Below, piece after piece: positions 24,927 through 34,571 of a DNA stretch of 64,000 nt (positions are counted from its first letter, which is position 1; every line of letters starts with the position of its first letter). The position numbers were made by a program, and so were the translations under genes. The notes beneath the pieces were generated by a model that was not told the DNA's origin, did no database searches, and was given only the letters and a program-made list of their open reading frames with translations. Source of the stretch: Thalassospira marina (GTDB lineage Bacteria > Pseudomonadota > Alphaproteobacteria > Rhodospirillales > Thalassospiraceae); the NCBI RefSeq assembly GCF_002844375.1, contig NZ_CP024199.1, positions 3,822,001 through 3,886,000 of the forward strand, in the 5' to 3' direction.

Positions 24927-26636
24927 TTAAAACAGGAAATAACGCTGTGCCATCGGCACTTCGGTTGCCGGCTGGCAGGTCAGATGCACGCCATCGGCAT
25001 GGACCTGATAGGTTTCCGGGTCCACATCAATTTTTGGCAGGGCATCATTCAGCTTCATGTCCTTTTTGCCAATATTGCGGGTGTTGGAAACCGCCAGCAA
25101 TTGCCGTTGCAGGCCAAATTCGGCCGCAATACCTGCATCAATCCCCACCTGGGAGGCAAAGGTAAAACACGATTGCGTCAACGCCCGGCCAAAGGCCCCA
25201 AACATCGGGCGGTAATGCACCGGCTGCGGTGTCGGGATCGATGCATTGGGGTCACCCATGGCAGCCCCCATAATCATGCCACCCTTTAAAATCATGTCGG
25301 GTTTAACGCCAAAAAACATCGGCTTCCACACCACCAGATCGGCAATCTTGCCCACCTCGATCGAGCCGACATGGCGCGAAATACCCTGCGCAATTGCCGG
25401 GTTGATCGTGTATTTGGCGACATAACGTTTAGCGCGGAAGTTATCATTGCCCGGTCCATCTTCGGGCAGGCTGCCGCGCTGCTTTTTCATTTTATCGGCC
25501 GTTTGCCATGTGCGGCAAATCACCTCGCCAACGCGGCCCATGGCCTGGCTGTCCGATGAAATGATCGAAAAAGCGCCAAGGTCGTGCAAAATGTCTTCGG
25601 CAGCAATGGTTTCGCGGCGAATACGGCTTTCGGCAAAGGCCACATCTTCGGGAATTTTCGGGTCCAGATGGTGGCATACCATCAGCATATCGAGATGCTC
25701 GTCGATGGTATTGACCGTAAAGGGCCGGGTCGGGTTGGTCGAACTGGGCAGCACATTGGCTTCACCGCACAGCTTGATGATGTCAGGCGCATGGCCGCCA
25801 CCGGCCCCTTCAGTATGGAAGGTATGAATGGTGCGGCCCTTAAATGCCGCCCGGCTATGTTCGACAAAGCCACTTTCATTGAGCGTATCGGTATGGATCA
25901 TTACCTGCACATCAAGGTCATCGGCAACCGACAGGCAGGTATCAATCGTGGCAGGCGTGGTGCCCCAGTCTTCATGTAGTTTAAGGCCGCATACACCGGC
26001 TTTGACCTGTTCGATCAACGATGCCGGCAGCGTGGCATTGCCCTTGCCAAAATAACCGACATTTACCGGCAGGCCATCGGCCGCCTGCAGCATCCGGGCA
26101 ATATGCCACGGACCGGGCGTACAGGTGGTGGCATTGGTGCCCGCCGCCGGACCGGTGCCACCGCCCAGCATGGTGGTAACACCAGAATAAAGCGCCTCGT
26201 CAGCCTGCTGCGGGCAGATCCAGTGAATATGCGCATCAATGCCGCCCGCAGTAACGATATTGCCTTCCCCGGCAATCACCTCGGTTCCCGGTCCGATGAT
26301 AATGTCGATACCGGGCTGAATATCGGGGTTGCCGGCCTTGCCAATCGCGGCAATCCGGCCATCACGCAGGCCGATATCGGCCTTCACAATACCCCAGTAA
26401 TCCAGGATCAGGGCATTGGTAATCACGGTATCAACTGCACCATCGGCGCGCGATGCCTGGGATTGCCCCATACCATCGCGAATAACCTTGCCGCCGCCGA
26501 ATTTTACTTCCTCGCCATAGGTGGTGAAATCTTTTTCCACCTCGATGATCAGGTCGGTATCGGCAAGGCGCACTTTGTCGCCCACGGTCGGGCCAAACAT
26601 GGCGGCATAGGAAGGACGATCAATTTCATAAGCCAT
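24927..26636 (-). CDS. ureC: Urease alpha subunit
   Basis: The catalytic nickel subunit of urease (569 residues), hydrolysing urea to ammonia and carbamate. The first nickel ligands are in GGIDAHIHWICPQQ, the carbamylated lysine in GVCGLKLHEDWG, and the active-site flap in MVCHHLDPKIPEDVAFAESRIR. The C-terminal PLMAQRYFLF-like ending (here VPMAQRYFLF) is universal. Length and spacing from ureB (two bases) are standard. Confidence 0.97.
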   Translation of the reverse strand: MAYEIDRPSYAAMFGPTVGDKVRLADTDLIIEVEKDFTTYGEEVKFGGGKVIRDGMGQSQASRADGAVDTVITNALILDYWGIVKADIGLRDGRIAAIGKAGNPDIQPGIDIIIGPGTEVIAGEGNIVTAGGIDAHIHWICPQQADEALYSGVTTMLGGGTGPAAGTNATTCTPGPWHIARMLQAADGLPVNVGYFGKGNATLPASLIEQVKAGVCGLKLHEDWGTTPATIDTCLSVADDLDVQVMIHTDTLNESGFVEHSRAAFKGRTIHTFHTEGAGGGHAPDIIKLCGEANVLPSSTNPTRPFTVNTIDEHLDMLMVCHHLDPKIPEDVAFAESRIRRETIAAEDILHDLGAFSIISSDSQAMGRVGEVICRTWQTADKMKKQRGSLPEDGPGNDNFRAKRYVAKYTINPAIAQGISRHVGSIEVGKIADLVVWKPMFFGVKPDMILKGGMIMGAAMGDPNASIPTPQPVHYRPMFGAFGRALTQSCFTFASQVGIDAGIAAEFGLQRQLLAVSNTRNIGKKDMKLNDALPKIDVDPETYQVHADGVHLTCQPATEVPMAQRYFLF

Positions 26637-26638
26637 TT

Positions 26639-26950
26639 TCAGTCCCCCAACGCGCCATTGATTTTGCCGTTAAACCCGTAAACCACGCCCTTGCCCGCAT
26701 AGCGCACCAGTTGCACCTCGCGGGTTTGGCCCGGCTCAAACCGCACAGCACTGCCCGCTGGCACATCCAGGCGAAAGCCGCGTGCTGCCTCGCGGTCAAA
26801 ATCTAGGCCGGGATTGGTTTCGTAAAAATGATAATGCGACCCCACCTGCACCGGGCGGTCGCCGGTGTTTGACACTGTCAGGGTTAAGGTTTCACGCCCT
26901 TCATTCAGGGTCAGGGTGCCAGAAGCCGTGATGATTTCACCGGGGATCAT
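26639..26950 (-). CDS. ureB: Urease beta subunit
   Basis: The small structural beta subunit of urease, 103 residues. It begins MIPGEIITASG and shows the conserved NTGDRPVQVGSHYHFYETN region and RGFRLDVPAGSAVRFEPGQ. The order ureA-ureB-ureC with separate genes is the usual bacterial arrangement. It starts 16 bases after ureA. Confidence 0.96.
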   Translation of the reverse strand: MIPGEIITASGTLTLNEGRETLTLTVSNTGDRPVQVGSHYHFYETNPGLDFDREAARGFRLDVPAGSAVRFEPGQTREVQLVRYAGKGVVYGFNGKINGALGD

Positions 26951-26966
26951 GATCTTGCCCTTCCAA

Positions 26967-27269
26967 TTAACGAATGGGTTCGTGAACGGTTACCAGCTTG
27001 ACCCCATCGGGGAAGGTGGCTTCGACCTGGATTTCCGGGATCATTTCGGCAATGCCATCCATCACCTGTTCGCGACTTAAAACCGTTGCCCCGTCGCGCA
27101 TCAGATCGGCAACAGAAACGCCGTCACGCGCGCCTTCCACGACATAATCGGTAATCAGGGCAATGGCCTCGGGATAATTCAGCTTCACCCCGCGTTCCAG
27201 CCTGCGGCGAGCAACCATCGCGGCCATCGCGATCAGCAATTTGTCCTTTTCACGTGGCGTCAGGTTCAT
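26967..27269 (-). CDS. ureA: Urease gamma subunit
   Basis: The gamma subunit of urease, 100 residues. The segment MNLTPREKDKLLIAMAAMVARRR and the NYPEAIALITDYVVEGARDG region are family hallmarks, and the C-terminus VTVHEPIR is typical. It begins 39 bases after the ureD stop. Confidence 0.96.
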   Translation of the reverse strand: MNLTPREKDKLLIAMAAMVARRRLERGVKLNYPEAIALITDYVVEGARDGVSVADLMRDGATVLSREQVMDGIAEMIPEIQVEATFPDGVKLVTVHEPIR

Positions 27270-27308
27270 GGCTTTTTCCCTCTGATATGCATGTCGTTGC
27301 GATGCATC

Positions 27309-28226
27309 CTAAATTTCCCACATGCGCGGCAAGCGCGCCGGCAGGTTATTAACCCTGTTGCGAAATGCCGCCCACCAGGCGCCATAGGCGCTGCGCAACC
27401 GCATGGGTTCGGCCGCCAGCCACCGCACGATAACAATATTTTCCATCGCGGTTGCTGCTGCCAAAACACCATCCCCCTGTTGCACAGCGCCTTCCAGGCT
27501 TTCACGAGCAATATCCAGCATGTCCTCGGCCCCCCGACCGGTATAGACCGCCGTGGCACTTGCCCGTGCCCCGTTAAAACTGGCCGGATGATCCAGCACC
27601 TGTAAAATATCACCATCAAGATGCAACGCATCCCGCCAGACCGGCCGGCCATCCAGCGTTACATCCCAGGCATCGCGCGCAAGGCCACGGGTAAAAACCT
27701 CACCCCGGGCCAGGCGGCCAAAAACCATCATTTCCCCGGCTAAAACCCGGCCAGAACCGGCAACGGAAACCGATGTTGTCCGGCGCAAACGCGCCCCTTC
27801 AAACAGGATTGTTTCCTGCGGCAGCCATTCAAGCCAGGAATTATCATCGGCACTTAGAACAACATGCATTTTTCCATCCGGCCCCAGCGACCGATAAACT
27901 TTTTCGGCGGCCTGTGCGGTTATCAGCAATTGCGCGTTTTCCCCGGCCCGCCCGGAAAATGAAAGCCGGTCGCCGCCCACCATGCCGCCCGATGTTGTCG
28001 CCAGCACTGCCTGGCTGATATCGCCGGGCTGGGGGCGCGGAAACAGCATTTTCATCGGATCGCGGTAATAAAGATGGTCCAGGCGCGATGGCATATGGGA
28101 AACGGGTGCGGCCTTGAATGCCACTTCGGCACGGCCATCGGTTATGATCGGGCGCATGGCTGCCGACAATGCAGCATCATCAAGCGTAGAATTTTCAATC
28201 TTGCCGAGTTGCACGAACCCACCCAA
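27309..28226 (-). CDS. ureD: Urease accessory protein UreD
   Basis: A urease assembly scaffold of up to 305 residues that holds the apo-enzyme while UreF and UreG load nickel. Recognisable parts are GRAEVAFKAAPVSHMPSRLDHLYYRD, then TTSGGMVGGDRLS, and WLPQETILFEGARLRRTT. The start is uncertain. The TTG at 28226 has GGTGGA about eight bases upstream, while an in-frame ATG at 28157 would give a shorter protein closer to typical length but lacks a site. About 200 bases separate it from urtE, enough for a separate promoter. Confidence 0.9.
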   Translation of the reverse strand: MGGFVQLGKIENSTLDDAALSAAMRPIITDGRAEVAFKAAPVSHMPSRLDHLYYRDPMKMLFPRPQPGDISQAVLATTSGGMVGGDRLSFSGRAGENAQLLITAQAAEKVYRSLGPDGKMHVVLSADDNSWLEWLPQETILFEGARLRRTTSVSVAGSGRVLAGEMMVFGRLARGEVFTRGLARDAWDVTLDGRPVWRDALHLDGDILQVLDHPASFNGARASATAVYTGRGAEDMLDIARESLEGAVQQGDGVLAAATAMENIVIVRWLAAEPMRLRSAYGAWWAAFRNRVNNLPARLPRMWEI

Positions 28227-28429
28227 CGCCGTTTTCCACCCTGAAACGTTCAGTCCCGTCTGGCATGCATCCCCACTTTACCACGAGGGGCAGGCCATTC
28301 GCCACTGCACGTTCCACTGGCAAAAGCAAAATACGGGCCAAAACGCCGAGGCCCGCCAATCCTGCCGCCCGGCAAAACGGCCCTTGCCCGGCAGTTGCGG
28401 CCACTGTGCGAATTTTAGGCAAATGCTGA

Positions 28430-29125
28430 TCAAACAGTCAGATAACTGCGTACATTTTCGCGGTCCAGATCGTCCTTTTTGCCCGCCAGCACCACTTCCC
28501 CACGTTCCAGCACCACGATGTCGTCGGCCAGTTCATGGGCAAAATCAAAATACTGTTCAACCAGCAAAATCGCCATATCACCCCGATCCGCCAACTGTTT
28601 GATCACACGCTGAATATCCTTGATGATGGAAGGCTGAATGCCTTCTGTCGGTTCATCAAGAACCAGCAGGCGCGGACGGGTGACAAGGGCGCGGCCAATG
28701 GCAAGCTGCTGTTGTTGCCCACCTGAAAGGTCGCCACCACGCCGCCCCAGCATATCGCGCAGAACGGGGAACAGGTCGAATATCTCATCAGGGATATGGC
28801 GCATGGCACGCGGCAGGGCGGCAAAGCCGGTTTCGAGATTTTCCTTTACGCTCAGAAGCGGGAAAATCTCGCGTCCCTGGGGCACAATGGCAATACCTGC
28901 AGCAGACCGTTTCCAGGCCGGGTCACGCGAAATTTTTTTGCCTTCCCAGACAATATCGCCCCCCGATACCGGATGCTGGCCGACAACGGCGCGCATCAGC
29001 GATGTTTTGCCCACCCCGTTGCGCCCCAGAACCGCCGTTACCTTGCCGGTTTCTGCACGCAGCGACACCGAACGCAATGCATGGGACGCCCCATAAAAAA
29101 GGTCGATATTTTCAACACTTAACAT
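28430..29125 (-). CDS. urtE: Urea ABC transporter ATPase UrtE
   Basis: An ATP-binding subunit (231 residues) of the urea uptake transporter, in the branched-chain amino acid/urea class (LivF-like). Walker A GRNGVGKTSLM, signature LSGGQQQQLAIGRAL and Walker B LLVLDEPTEGIQPS are clear. It begins two bases after urtD and is the last urt gene before the urease genes. Confidence 0.93.
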   Translation of the reverse strand: MLSVENIDLFYGASHALRSVSLRAETGKVTAVLGRNGVGKTSLMRAVVGQHPVSGGDIVWEGKKISRDPAWKRSAAGIAIVPQGREIFPLLSVKENLETGFAALPRAMRHIPDEIFDLFPVLRDMLGRRGGDLSGGQQQQLAIGRALVTRPRLLVLDEPTEGIQPSIIKDIQRVIKQLADRGDMAILLVEQYFDFAHELADDIVVLERGEVVLAGKKDDLDRENVRSYLTV

Positions 29126-29127
29126 GA

Positions 29128-29922
29128 TCAGCGCCCCAGATAGACTTCAATGACACGCGGGTCTTTTTGCACGCTATCCAACCGGCCTTCCGCCAGGACC
29201 GATCCTTCGTGCAGCACCGTCACCTTGCAATCAAGGTCGCGGACAAATTCCATGTCATGTTCCACCACCACAACCGACCGGGTTTTGGCAATATCGCGCA
29301 GCAAAATGGCGGTCTGTTCGGTTTCGGAATCTGTCATGCCGGCAACGGGTTCGTCCACCAGCAGCAATTGTGGTTCCTGCATCAGCAACATGCCAATTTC
29401 CAGCCACTGCTTTTGCCCGTGCGACAGGTTTGCCGCCATCACATCGCGCAAATCCCCCAGGCGAATGGTGGCCAGGGTTTCTTCAATGCGCTGCTTTTCG
29501 CTGTTTGCCAGCCGGTGAAACAGCGCCTGAAACACTCCACGCCCGCCCGAACAGGCCAGAAGCAGGTTATCAAACACCGTATGACTTTCAAAAACGGTGG
29601 GTTTCTGAAATTTGCGCCCAATGCCCAGATTGGCGATTTCCGCTTCATCAAGTTTGGTTAAATCAACATCGCTGCGAAACAGAACATCGCCGCTATCAGG
29701 CCGGGTTTTACCGGTAATGATATCCATCATCGTGGTTTTCCCCGCCCCATTGGGGCCGATAATGGCGCGAAGTTCGCCCGGCTCGACATAAAAGCTGAGA
29801 TTGTTAAGCGCACGAAAGCCATCAAACGTTACCGACACCCCATCGACATACAGGATGGTTGCGGCCTTTTCGCTTTGGATCATGCGGCTTTCTTCGGAAA
29901 GAAGGTCTTCTGCCGTGTTCAT
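29128..29922 (-). CDS. urtD: Urea ABC transporter ATPase UrtD
   Basis: The LivG-like ATP-binding subunit of the urea transporter (about 264 residues). Walker A GPNGAGKTTMMDII, signature LSHGQKQWLEIGMLL (the LSHGQ variant usual in UrtD) and Walker B LLLVDEPVAGMT are present. The start at 29922 overlaps the urtC stop as ATGA; the frame is open a little further upstream. Confidence 0.93.
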   Translation of the reverse strand: MNTAEDLLSEESRMIQSEKAATILYVDGVSVTFDGFRALNNLSFYVEPGELRAIIGPNGAGKTTMMDIITGKTRPDSGDVLFRSDVDLTKLDEAEIANLGIGRKFQKPTVFESHTVFDNLLLACSGGRGVFQALFHRLANSEKQRIEETLATIRLGDLRDVMAANLSHGQKQWLEIGMLLMQEPQLLLVDEPVAGMTDSETEQTAILLRDIAKTRSVVVVEHDMEFVRDLDCKVTVLHEGSVLAEGRLDSVQKDPRVIEVYLGR

Positions 29923-31106
29923 GCCTTGCCCCCCTGATTGGCCCGCCATGCCGCCAGCCTTTCACGCCAGTTGCCTGCTGCCCCTGCGGCCCCCGCCCCG
30001 CCAAAGGCAGGAATGGCACCAATAACCCCCTTGGGCAAAAACAGGGTGACGGCAATAAACAGCCCGCCCAGGAAAAACAGCCAGAAATCAGGCATGACGC
30101 CCGTAAAAAACGTTTTGGCATAATTGACGATAAATGCACCCAAAACCGCACCATAAAGCGTGCCACGCCCGCCAACTGCCACCCAGATCACCACTTCGAT
30201 GCTGGCAGCCGGGGCAAATTCACCCGGGTTGATAATGCCGATTTGCGGCACATAAAGCGCCCCGGCAATGCCCGCCATCACGGCAGAAACGGTAAAGACA
30301 AACAGTTTGTAATATTCCACCCGATAGCCGGTAAACCGCACCCGGCTTTCGGCATCGCGAATGGCGATCAAAACCTTGCCCAGACGGGATTGGGTAATAC
30401 CGCGCGACACCACATAACAAATGCCCAGCATGATGGCGGACGCCACCACCAGCACACAGCGCGTTTGATCAGACTGCAAATCAAAACCCAGAATATCCTT
30501 GAAATCCGTCAGGCCATTATTGCCGCCAAACCCCATATCATTGCGGAAAAAGGCCAATAACAGGGCATAGGTCATCGCCTGGGTAATGATGGAAAGATAC
30601 ACCCCCGTCACGCGGGACCGAAACGCCAGAAAACCAAAGACAAATGCCAGCACACCGGGCACGAGCATCGCCATGATCACGGCAAAACTGAAATGATCAA
30701 ACCCGTACCAGTACCAGGGCAGTTCCTTCCAGTTCAGAAACACCATGAAATCGGGCAAGACCGGGTCGCCATAGACCCCGCGATCGCCGATCTGGCGCAT
30801 CAGATACATGCCCATGGCATAACCGCCCAGGGCAAAAAACGCCCCATGCCCCAGGCTGAGAATGCCGCAAAAACCCCAGATCAGATCAACACTTAACGCC
30901 AACAGGGCATAGCACAGATATTTGCCCAAAAGCCCCAGCATCCAGGTCGGCACATGAAAGGCCGATCCTTCGGGCACCAGCAGGTTCCCCGCTGGAATAA
31001 GGATGCAGCCCAGCAACAAAATCCCCAGCAGGATCATCCCGCCCCGATCCTGCAGCAACCAGCCCAGAACCGGCGTCATTTTATATTTCTGGCGATAGTC
31101 GGTCAT
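29919..31106 (-). CDS. urtC: Urea ABC transporter permease UrtC
   Basis: A LivM-like permease of 395 residues with about ten hydrophobic helices. WGFCGILSLGHGAFFALGGYAMGMYLM near the N-terminus and the EAA-type cytoplasmic loop AIRDAESRVRFTGYRVE identify the family. It starts three bases after urtB and ends inside the urtD start codon region. Confidence 0.93.
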   Translation of the reverse strand: MTDYRQKYKMTPVLGWLLQDRGGMILLGILLLGCILIPAGNLLVPEGSAFHVPTWMLGLLGKYLCYALLALSVDLIWGFCGILSLGHGAFFALGGYAMGMYLMRQIGDRGVYGDPVLPDFMVFLNWKELPWYWYGFDHFSFAVIMAMLVPGVLAFVFGFLAFRSRVTGVYLSIITQAMTYALLLAFFRNDMGFGGNNGLTDFKDILGFDLQSDQTRCVLVVASAIMLGICYVVSRGITQSRLGKVLIAIRDAESRVRFTGYRVEYYKLFVFTVSAVMAGIAGALYVPQIGIINPGEFAPAASIEVVIWVAVGGRGTLYGAVLGAFIVNYAKTFFTGVMPDFWLFFLGGLFIAVTLFLPKGVIGAIPAFGGAGAAGAAGNWRERLAAWRANQGGKA

Positions 31107-31109
31107 GGA

Positions 31110-32804
31110 TCAGGCCTCCACCGCGCGGCCCTTAAGGGCAAACAACCCTTTGGGACGTTTCTGGATAAACAGAATAAGTGCCACCAGCACAAAGATTTTT
31201 GCCAGCACCGCGCCTGCAACCGGTTCAAGGAATTTGTTCACAATACCCAGGCTGAAAGCCCCCAGCACCGTGCCCCACAAATTGCCAACGCCGCCAAACA
31301 CCACGACCATGAAACTGTCGATGATATATCCCTGTCCCAGATTGGGGCTGACATTGTCAATCTGGCTAAGTGCAACACCGGCAATCCCGGCAATGCCTGA
31401 CCCCAGGCCGAATGTCAGTGCATCGACATAGCCGGTACGAATACCAACCGACCCAGCCATACGGCGATTTTGCGTTACCGCGCGCATTTGCAAACCAAAG
31501 GCCGTGTAACGCAGCACAAAGGCAATACCGGCAACAACAATCACGCTAAACAGAATGATCCACAGCCGGTTATAGGTCAGCACCAGCCCGGTTGAAAATT
31601 CGATGGCACCGCTCATGAAATCCGGGGCGACGACCTGGCGGTTGCTGGCACCAAAAAGGCTGCGAATGGCCTGCTGTAACGCAAGGCTAAGCCCCCAGGT
31701 TGCCAGAAGCGTTTCAAGCGGGCGGCCATATAAAAACCGGATGATGACACGTTCAATCACCACGCCAATCCCACCCGATACCAGAAACGCCATTGGCACC
31801 GCCACGGCCAGCGACCAGCCAATACCAGCAGGCCAAAAGGCGGAAAATGCCTGTTGCACGGCATAGGTGGTATAGGCGCCAATCATGATCATTTCGCCAT
31901 GCGCCATATTGATGACACCCATGACACCAAAGGTAATGGCAAGGCCAACTGCGGCCAGCAGCAAAACCGACCCCAGGCTGATGCCACGGTAAACATCCCC
32001 GGCGGTCTGCCACATTTTCAACCGCCCCTCGACCGAGGCGACAGCATCCTTGGCGGCGGCAACCACCTTGGGGTCGTAATTTTCGGTTTCGGCGGCATTT
32101 ACAAATTGCAGCAGCACGGCACGAATTTGCGGTGTGGTCTGACCAGCAAGTGTATTGATTGCCTCAAGGCGTTCTTCCGACGTTTTCCCGGCAGCAAGGG
32201 CCATTGTCGCCTGTGCCAGTTCCATGCGTGCCAGAAGGTCGGGGTTTTCTTCGCGTTCGATGGCACGTTTTAACAACGGGGCCATTTCCGGGTCGCGGGC
32301 ATCCATGATGGTTTCTACCGCAGCCCGGCGTGTTGCCAGATCAGGACTGAAAAGATTAAGGCTTGCCAGCGCATCGCGAAGCGCACCACGCAGCCGGTTG
32401 TTAATGCGAATTTTGCCAAGATCGCGCGAGGCACTTTCACCCGTCACCGCACCACTGACCACATCGATATGCTGCCAGACCTTGCCCTGCTTTTTGCCAA
32501 TCACAACCCTGTCGTCGGCCTTGCTGACATAAAGGTCACCCTCAAGCAACGCTTCAAGCACCGGGGCGACGCGCGGGTCACCATCGGCAGCCATTTTGGC
32601 GATGATATCAAGTTTTTTGGTCGCACTTTGGGTGTTCAGCTTTTCGACAGTCTGGCGCAGTTGTTCATCACTGAAGGCCCAGGCAGGCCGGGCAGATGAC
32701 GCCATAACCGCCACGACCATAACAGCCATAAGCGACAGCCAGAAACGGCGAAAGATACGGGCAGAAAGCCCGCCGGGCGCAGGCAGGAAATTGTTTTGAC
32801 GCAT
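31110..32804 (-). CDS. urtB: Urea ABC transporter permease UrtB
   Basis: A LivH-like permease of 564 residues. Unlike most LivH proteins it starts with a signal-like hydrophobic segment ending SSARPAWAFS and a soluble periplasmic region of about 250 residues made of HEAT-like helices (for example ETIMDARDPEMAPLLKRAI). The permease domain begins near ITFGVMGVINMAHGEMIMIGAY. This extended form is standard for UrtB. The ATG at 32804 has AAGG nine bases upstream; an upstream in-frame start at 32828 is less likely. It lies 150 bases after urtA, with a terminator-like hairpin between. Confidence 0.93.
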   Translation of the reverse strand: MRQNNFLPAPGGLSARIFRRFWLSLMAVMVVAVMASSARPAWAFSDEQLRQTVEKLNTQSATKKLDIIAKMAADGDPRVAPVLEALLEGDLYVSKADDRVVIGKKQGKVWQHIDVVSGAVTGESASRDLGKIRINNRLRGALRDALASLNLFSPDLATRRAAVETIMDARDPEMAPLLKRAIEREENPDLLARMELAQATMALAAGKTSEERLEAINTLAGQTTPQIRAVLLQFVNAAETENYDPKVVAAAKDAVASVEGRLKMWQTAGDVYRGISLGSVLLLAAVGLAITFGVMGVINMAHGEMIMIGAYTTYAVQQAFSAFWPAGIGWSLAVAVPMAFLVSGGIGVVIERVIIRFLYGRPLETLLATWGLSLALQQAIRSLFGASNRQVVAPDFMSGAIEFSTGLVLTYNRLWIILFSVIVVAGIAFVLRYTAFGLQMRAVTQNRRMAGSVGIRTGYVDALTFGLGSGIAGIAGVALSQIDNVSPNLGQGYIIDSFMVVVFGGVGNLWGTVLGAFSLGIVNKFLEPVAGAVLAKIFVLVALILFIQKRPKGLFALKGRAVEA

Positions 32805-32901
32805 GATCAAAGCCTTCGCATCGCGCATTCAAAGATACAGGCAGGCCGGAATTGATCAGGCTGATCAGGCAGAAACGGCCATTGCCTTACCGCAGGACGG
32901 C

Positions 32902-32943
32902 AATAAAACGGGCCGGAATGCGCATATCTGGCGCATCCGGCCC
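32902..32943 (-). terminator. Intra-operon attenuator between urtA and urtB
   Basis: On the minus strand, GGGCCGG-ATGCGC (32931-32943) pairs with GCGCATTCCGGCCC (32910-32923) with one bulged base and a seven-base loop, followed by GTTTTATTG. It starts about 12 bases after the urtA stop. The likely effect is more urtA mRNA (binding protein) than downstream permease mRNA. Confidence 0.75.
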
Positions 32944-32954
32944 GTCAGGTCCGA

Positions 32955-34232
32955 TCAGTATGTCGGTTTTTCGCAGTTGCCGCAGACCCAAGGATAGGTC
33001 CAGTCGGCTGTCAGCTTTGCGCTTTCAGGAATGTAATCCGACCAGGAATCACCCACGACAACGTCATCGGTGCTCCAGACGGTATCAAACTGGCCGTCAT
33101 CCTGGACTTCACCAATCAGAACCGGTTTGGACAGGTAATGGTTGGTGTTCATCACAGCCACACCGCCCGTCAGGTTCGGTACTTTCTGGCCATACATGGC
33201 CTGGCGAACCGCATCGACATCGGTGGTGCCTGCCTGTTCAACGGCATGCGCCCACATGGTAAAGCCGATATAGGTGGCTTCCATCGGGTCATTGGTGACG
33301 CGTTTTTCATCGCCAATGTAATCATGCCATTTTTTGATGAAAGCTGCGTTGGCTTCGCTATCAACGCTTTCAAAATAGTTCCATGCGGCCAGATGCCCCA
33401 CCAGCGGTGCGGTATCAATACCGGCCAGTTCCTCTTCCCCGACCGAGAAAGCAACAACAGGAATATCTTCAGCCTTGATGCCCTGGTTTGCCAGTTCCTT
33501 GTAGAACGGTACATTGGCATCACCATTGATGGTCGAAACCACAGCGGTTTTCTTGCCAGCCGAGGCAAAGCCCTTCACATCGGAAACAATCGACTGCCAG
33601 TCGGAATGACCGAACGGCGTGTAATTTTCCATGATGTCTTCATCGGCAACACCCTTGCTGTGCAGATAGGCACGCAGGATTTTATTGGTGGTACGCGGAT
33701 AAACATAGTCGGTCCCCAGCAGGGCAAAACGCTGCGCCCCGCCGCCATCTTCGCTCATCAGGTAATCCACAGCCGGGATCGCCTGCTGGTTCGGCGCGGC
33801 ACCGGTATAGAATACATTGCGCGAGCTTTCTTCGCCTTCAAACTGGACCGGATAGAACAGCAGACCGTTATCTTCTTCAAACACCGGCAGAACCGATTTG
33901 CGCGAGACCGAAGTCCAGCAACCGAAAACCGCCGCGACCTTGTCTTTTTCCAGAAGTTCGCGGGCCTTTTCGGCAAAAAGCGGCCAGTCGGATGCCGGGT
34001 CAACAACAACAGCTTCAACCTTCTTGCCCAGAAGGCCGCCTTTTTTATTAAGGTCGTCCACCAGCATCAGGACGGTGTCCTTCAGCGTGGTTTCCGAAAT
34101 TGCCATCGTTCCCGAAAGAGAGTGCAGAACGCCAATCTTGATCGTGTCATCAGCAGCCTGCGCGGGCGTCATAGCCATTGCAGACCACGCCAGCGCCCCC
34201 GCGCCGACGATCGTCTGAAGCATCGTCTTCAT
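32955..34232 (-). CDS. urtA: Urea ABC transporter substrate-binding protein UrtA
   Basis: The periplasmic urea receptor, 425 residues with an N-terminal signal peptide cleaved after AMTPAQA. The mature part has the LivJ/AmiC-type fold, including IKIGVLHSLSGTMAISE, AAVFGCWTSVSRKSVLPVFEE and NGLLFYPVQFEGEESS, which are UrtA hallmarks. It is first in the urt operon, behind a sigma-54-like promoter and ahead of a hairpin. The ATG at 34232 is preceded by GGAGG. Confidence 0.95.
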   Translation of the reverse strand: MKTMLQTIVGAGALAWSAMAMTPAQAADDTIKIGVLHSLSGTMAISETTLKDTVLMLVDDLNKKGGLLGKKVEAVVVDPASDWPLFAEKARELLEKDKVAAVFGCWTSVSRKSVLPVFEEDNGLLFYPVQFEGEESSRNVFYTGAAPNQQAIPAVDYLMSEDGGGAQRFALLGTDYVYPRTTNKILRAYLHSKGVADEDIMENYTPFGHSDWQSIVSDVKGFASAGKKTAVVSTINGDANVPFYKELANQGIKAEDIPVVAFSVGEEELAGIDTAPLVGHLAAWNYFESVDSEANAAFIKKWHDYIGDEKRVTNDPMEATYIGFTMWAHAVEQAGTTDVDAVRQAMYGQKVPNLTGGVAVMNTNHYLSKPVLIGEVQDDGQFDTVWSTDDVVVGDSWSDYIPESAKLTADWTYPWVCGNCEKPTY

Positions 34233-34275
34233 TAGTAGCCTCCACTGCGAGTTTTTATTGCACCGCAGCGCTACT

Positions 34276-34291
34276 AGCCAAAATCGTGCCA
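34276..34291 (-). promoter_or_regulatory. Sigma-54-type promoter of urtABCDE
   Basis: On the minus strand TGGCACGATTTTGGCT, with GG and GC separated by exactly ten bases. It differs from TGGCACG-N4-TTGCW at one position. The -12 element lies about 45 bases upstream of the urtA start, giving a leader of about 30 bases. Nitrogen control through NtrC would fit, but I see no clear NtrC dyad. Confidence 0.65.
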
Positions 34292-34539
34292 GATTTTGAA
34301 GTTTTAAGCAAAATCACCAAAACCGCAGAGACTCAACGCAATTTAACGATAGTACAATCCGCTATAGTAGAAAATTATTGCGCACACTTCATTTGAAATG
34401 ACTAATTTTCGCTCAACTGATTTTTTTTGACTGTTTTTTAATCAACCCAAAGGTGCTTGACCCACCCCGGCAACAGGCGTATCCCACCGCCCGGAGGTTT
34501 CGGCCTCCACGCGAGGTTATTGCACCACAATACCTCAGG

Positions 34540-34571
34540 CACCCTGCCAGTTTGCCCTGGCAGGGTGTTTT
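34540..34571 (+). terminator. Hairpin between the LysR gene and the urt promoter
   Basis: CACCCTGCCAG (34540-34550), six-base loop, CTGGCAGGGTG (34557-34567), then TTTTA on the plus strand. The stem is perfect and could stop the minus-strand LysR transcript despite a weaker T-run in that direction, isolating the urt promoter. Confidence 0.6.

Noticed and set aside
28195..28422. A 75-codon frame between urtE and ureD on the minus strand
   Set aside because: It overlaps the start of ureD and has no ribosome-binding site or recognisable feature.
33138..34235. A 365-codon plus-strand frame opposite urtA
   Set aside because: It mirrors the codon structure of urtA and shows no known domain.
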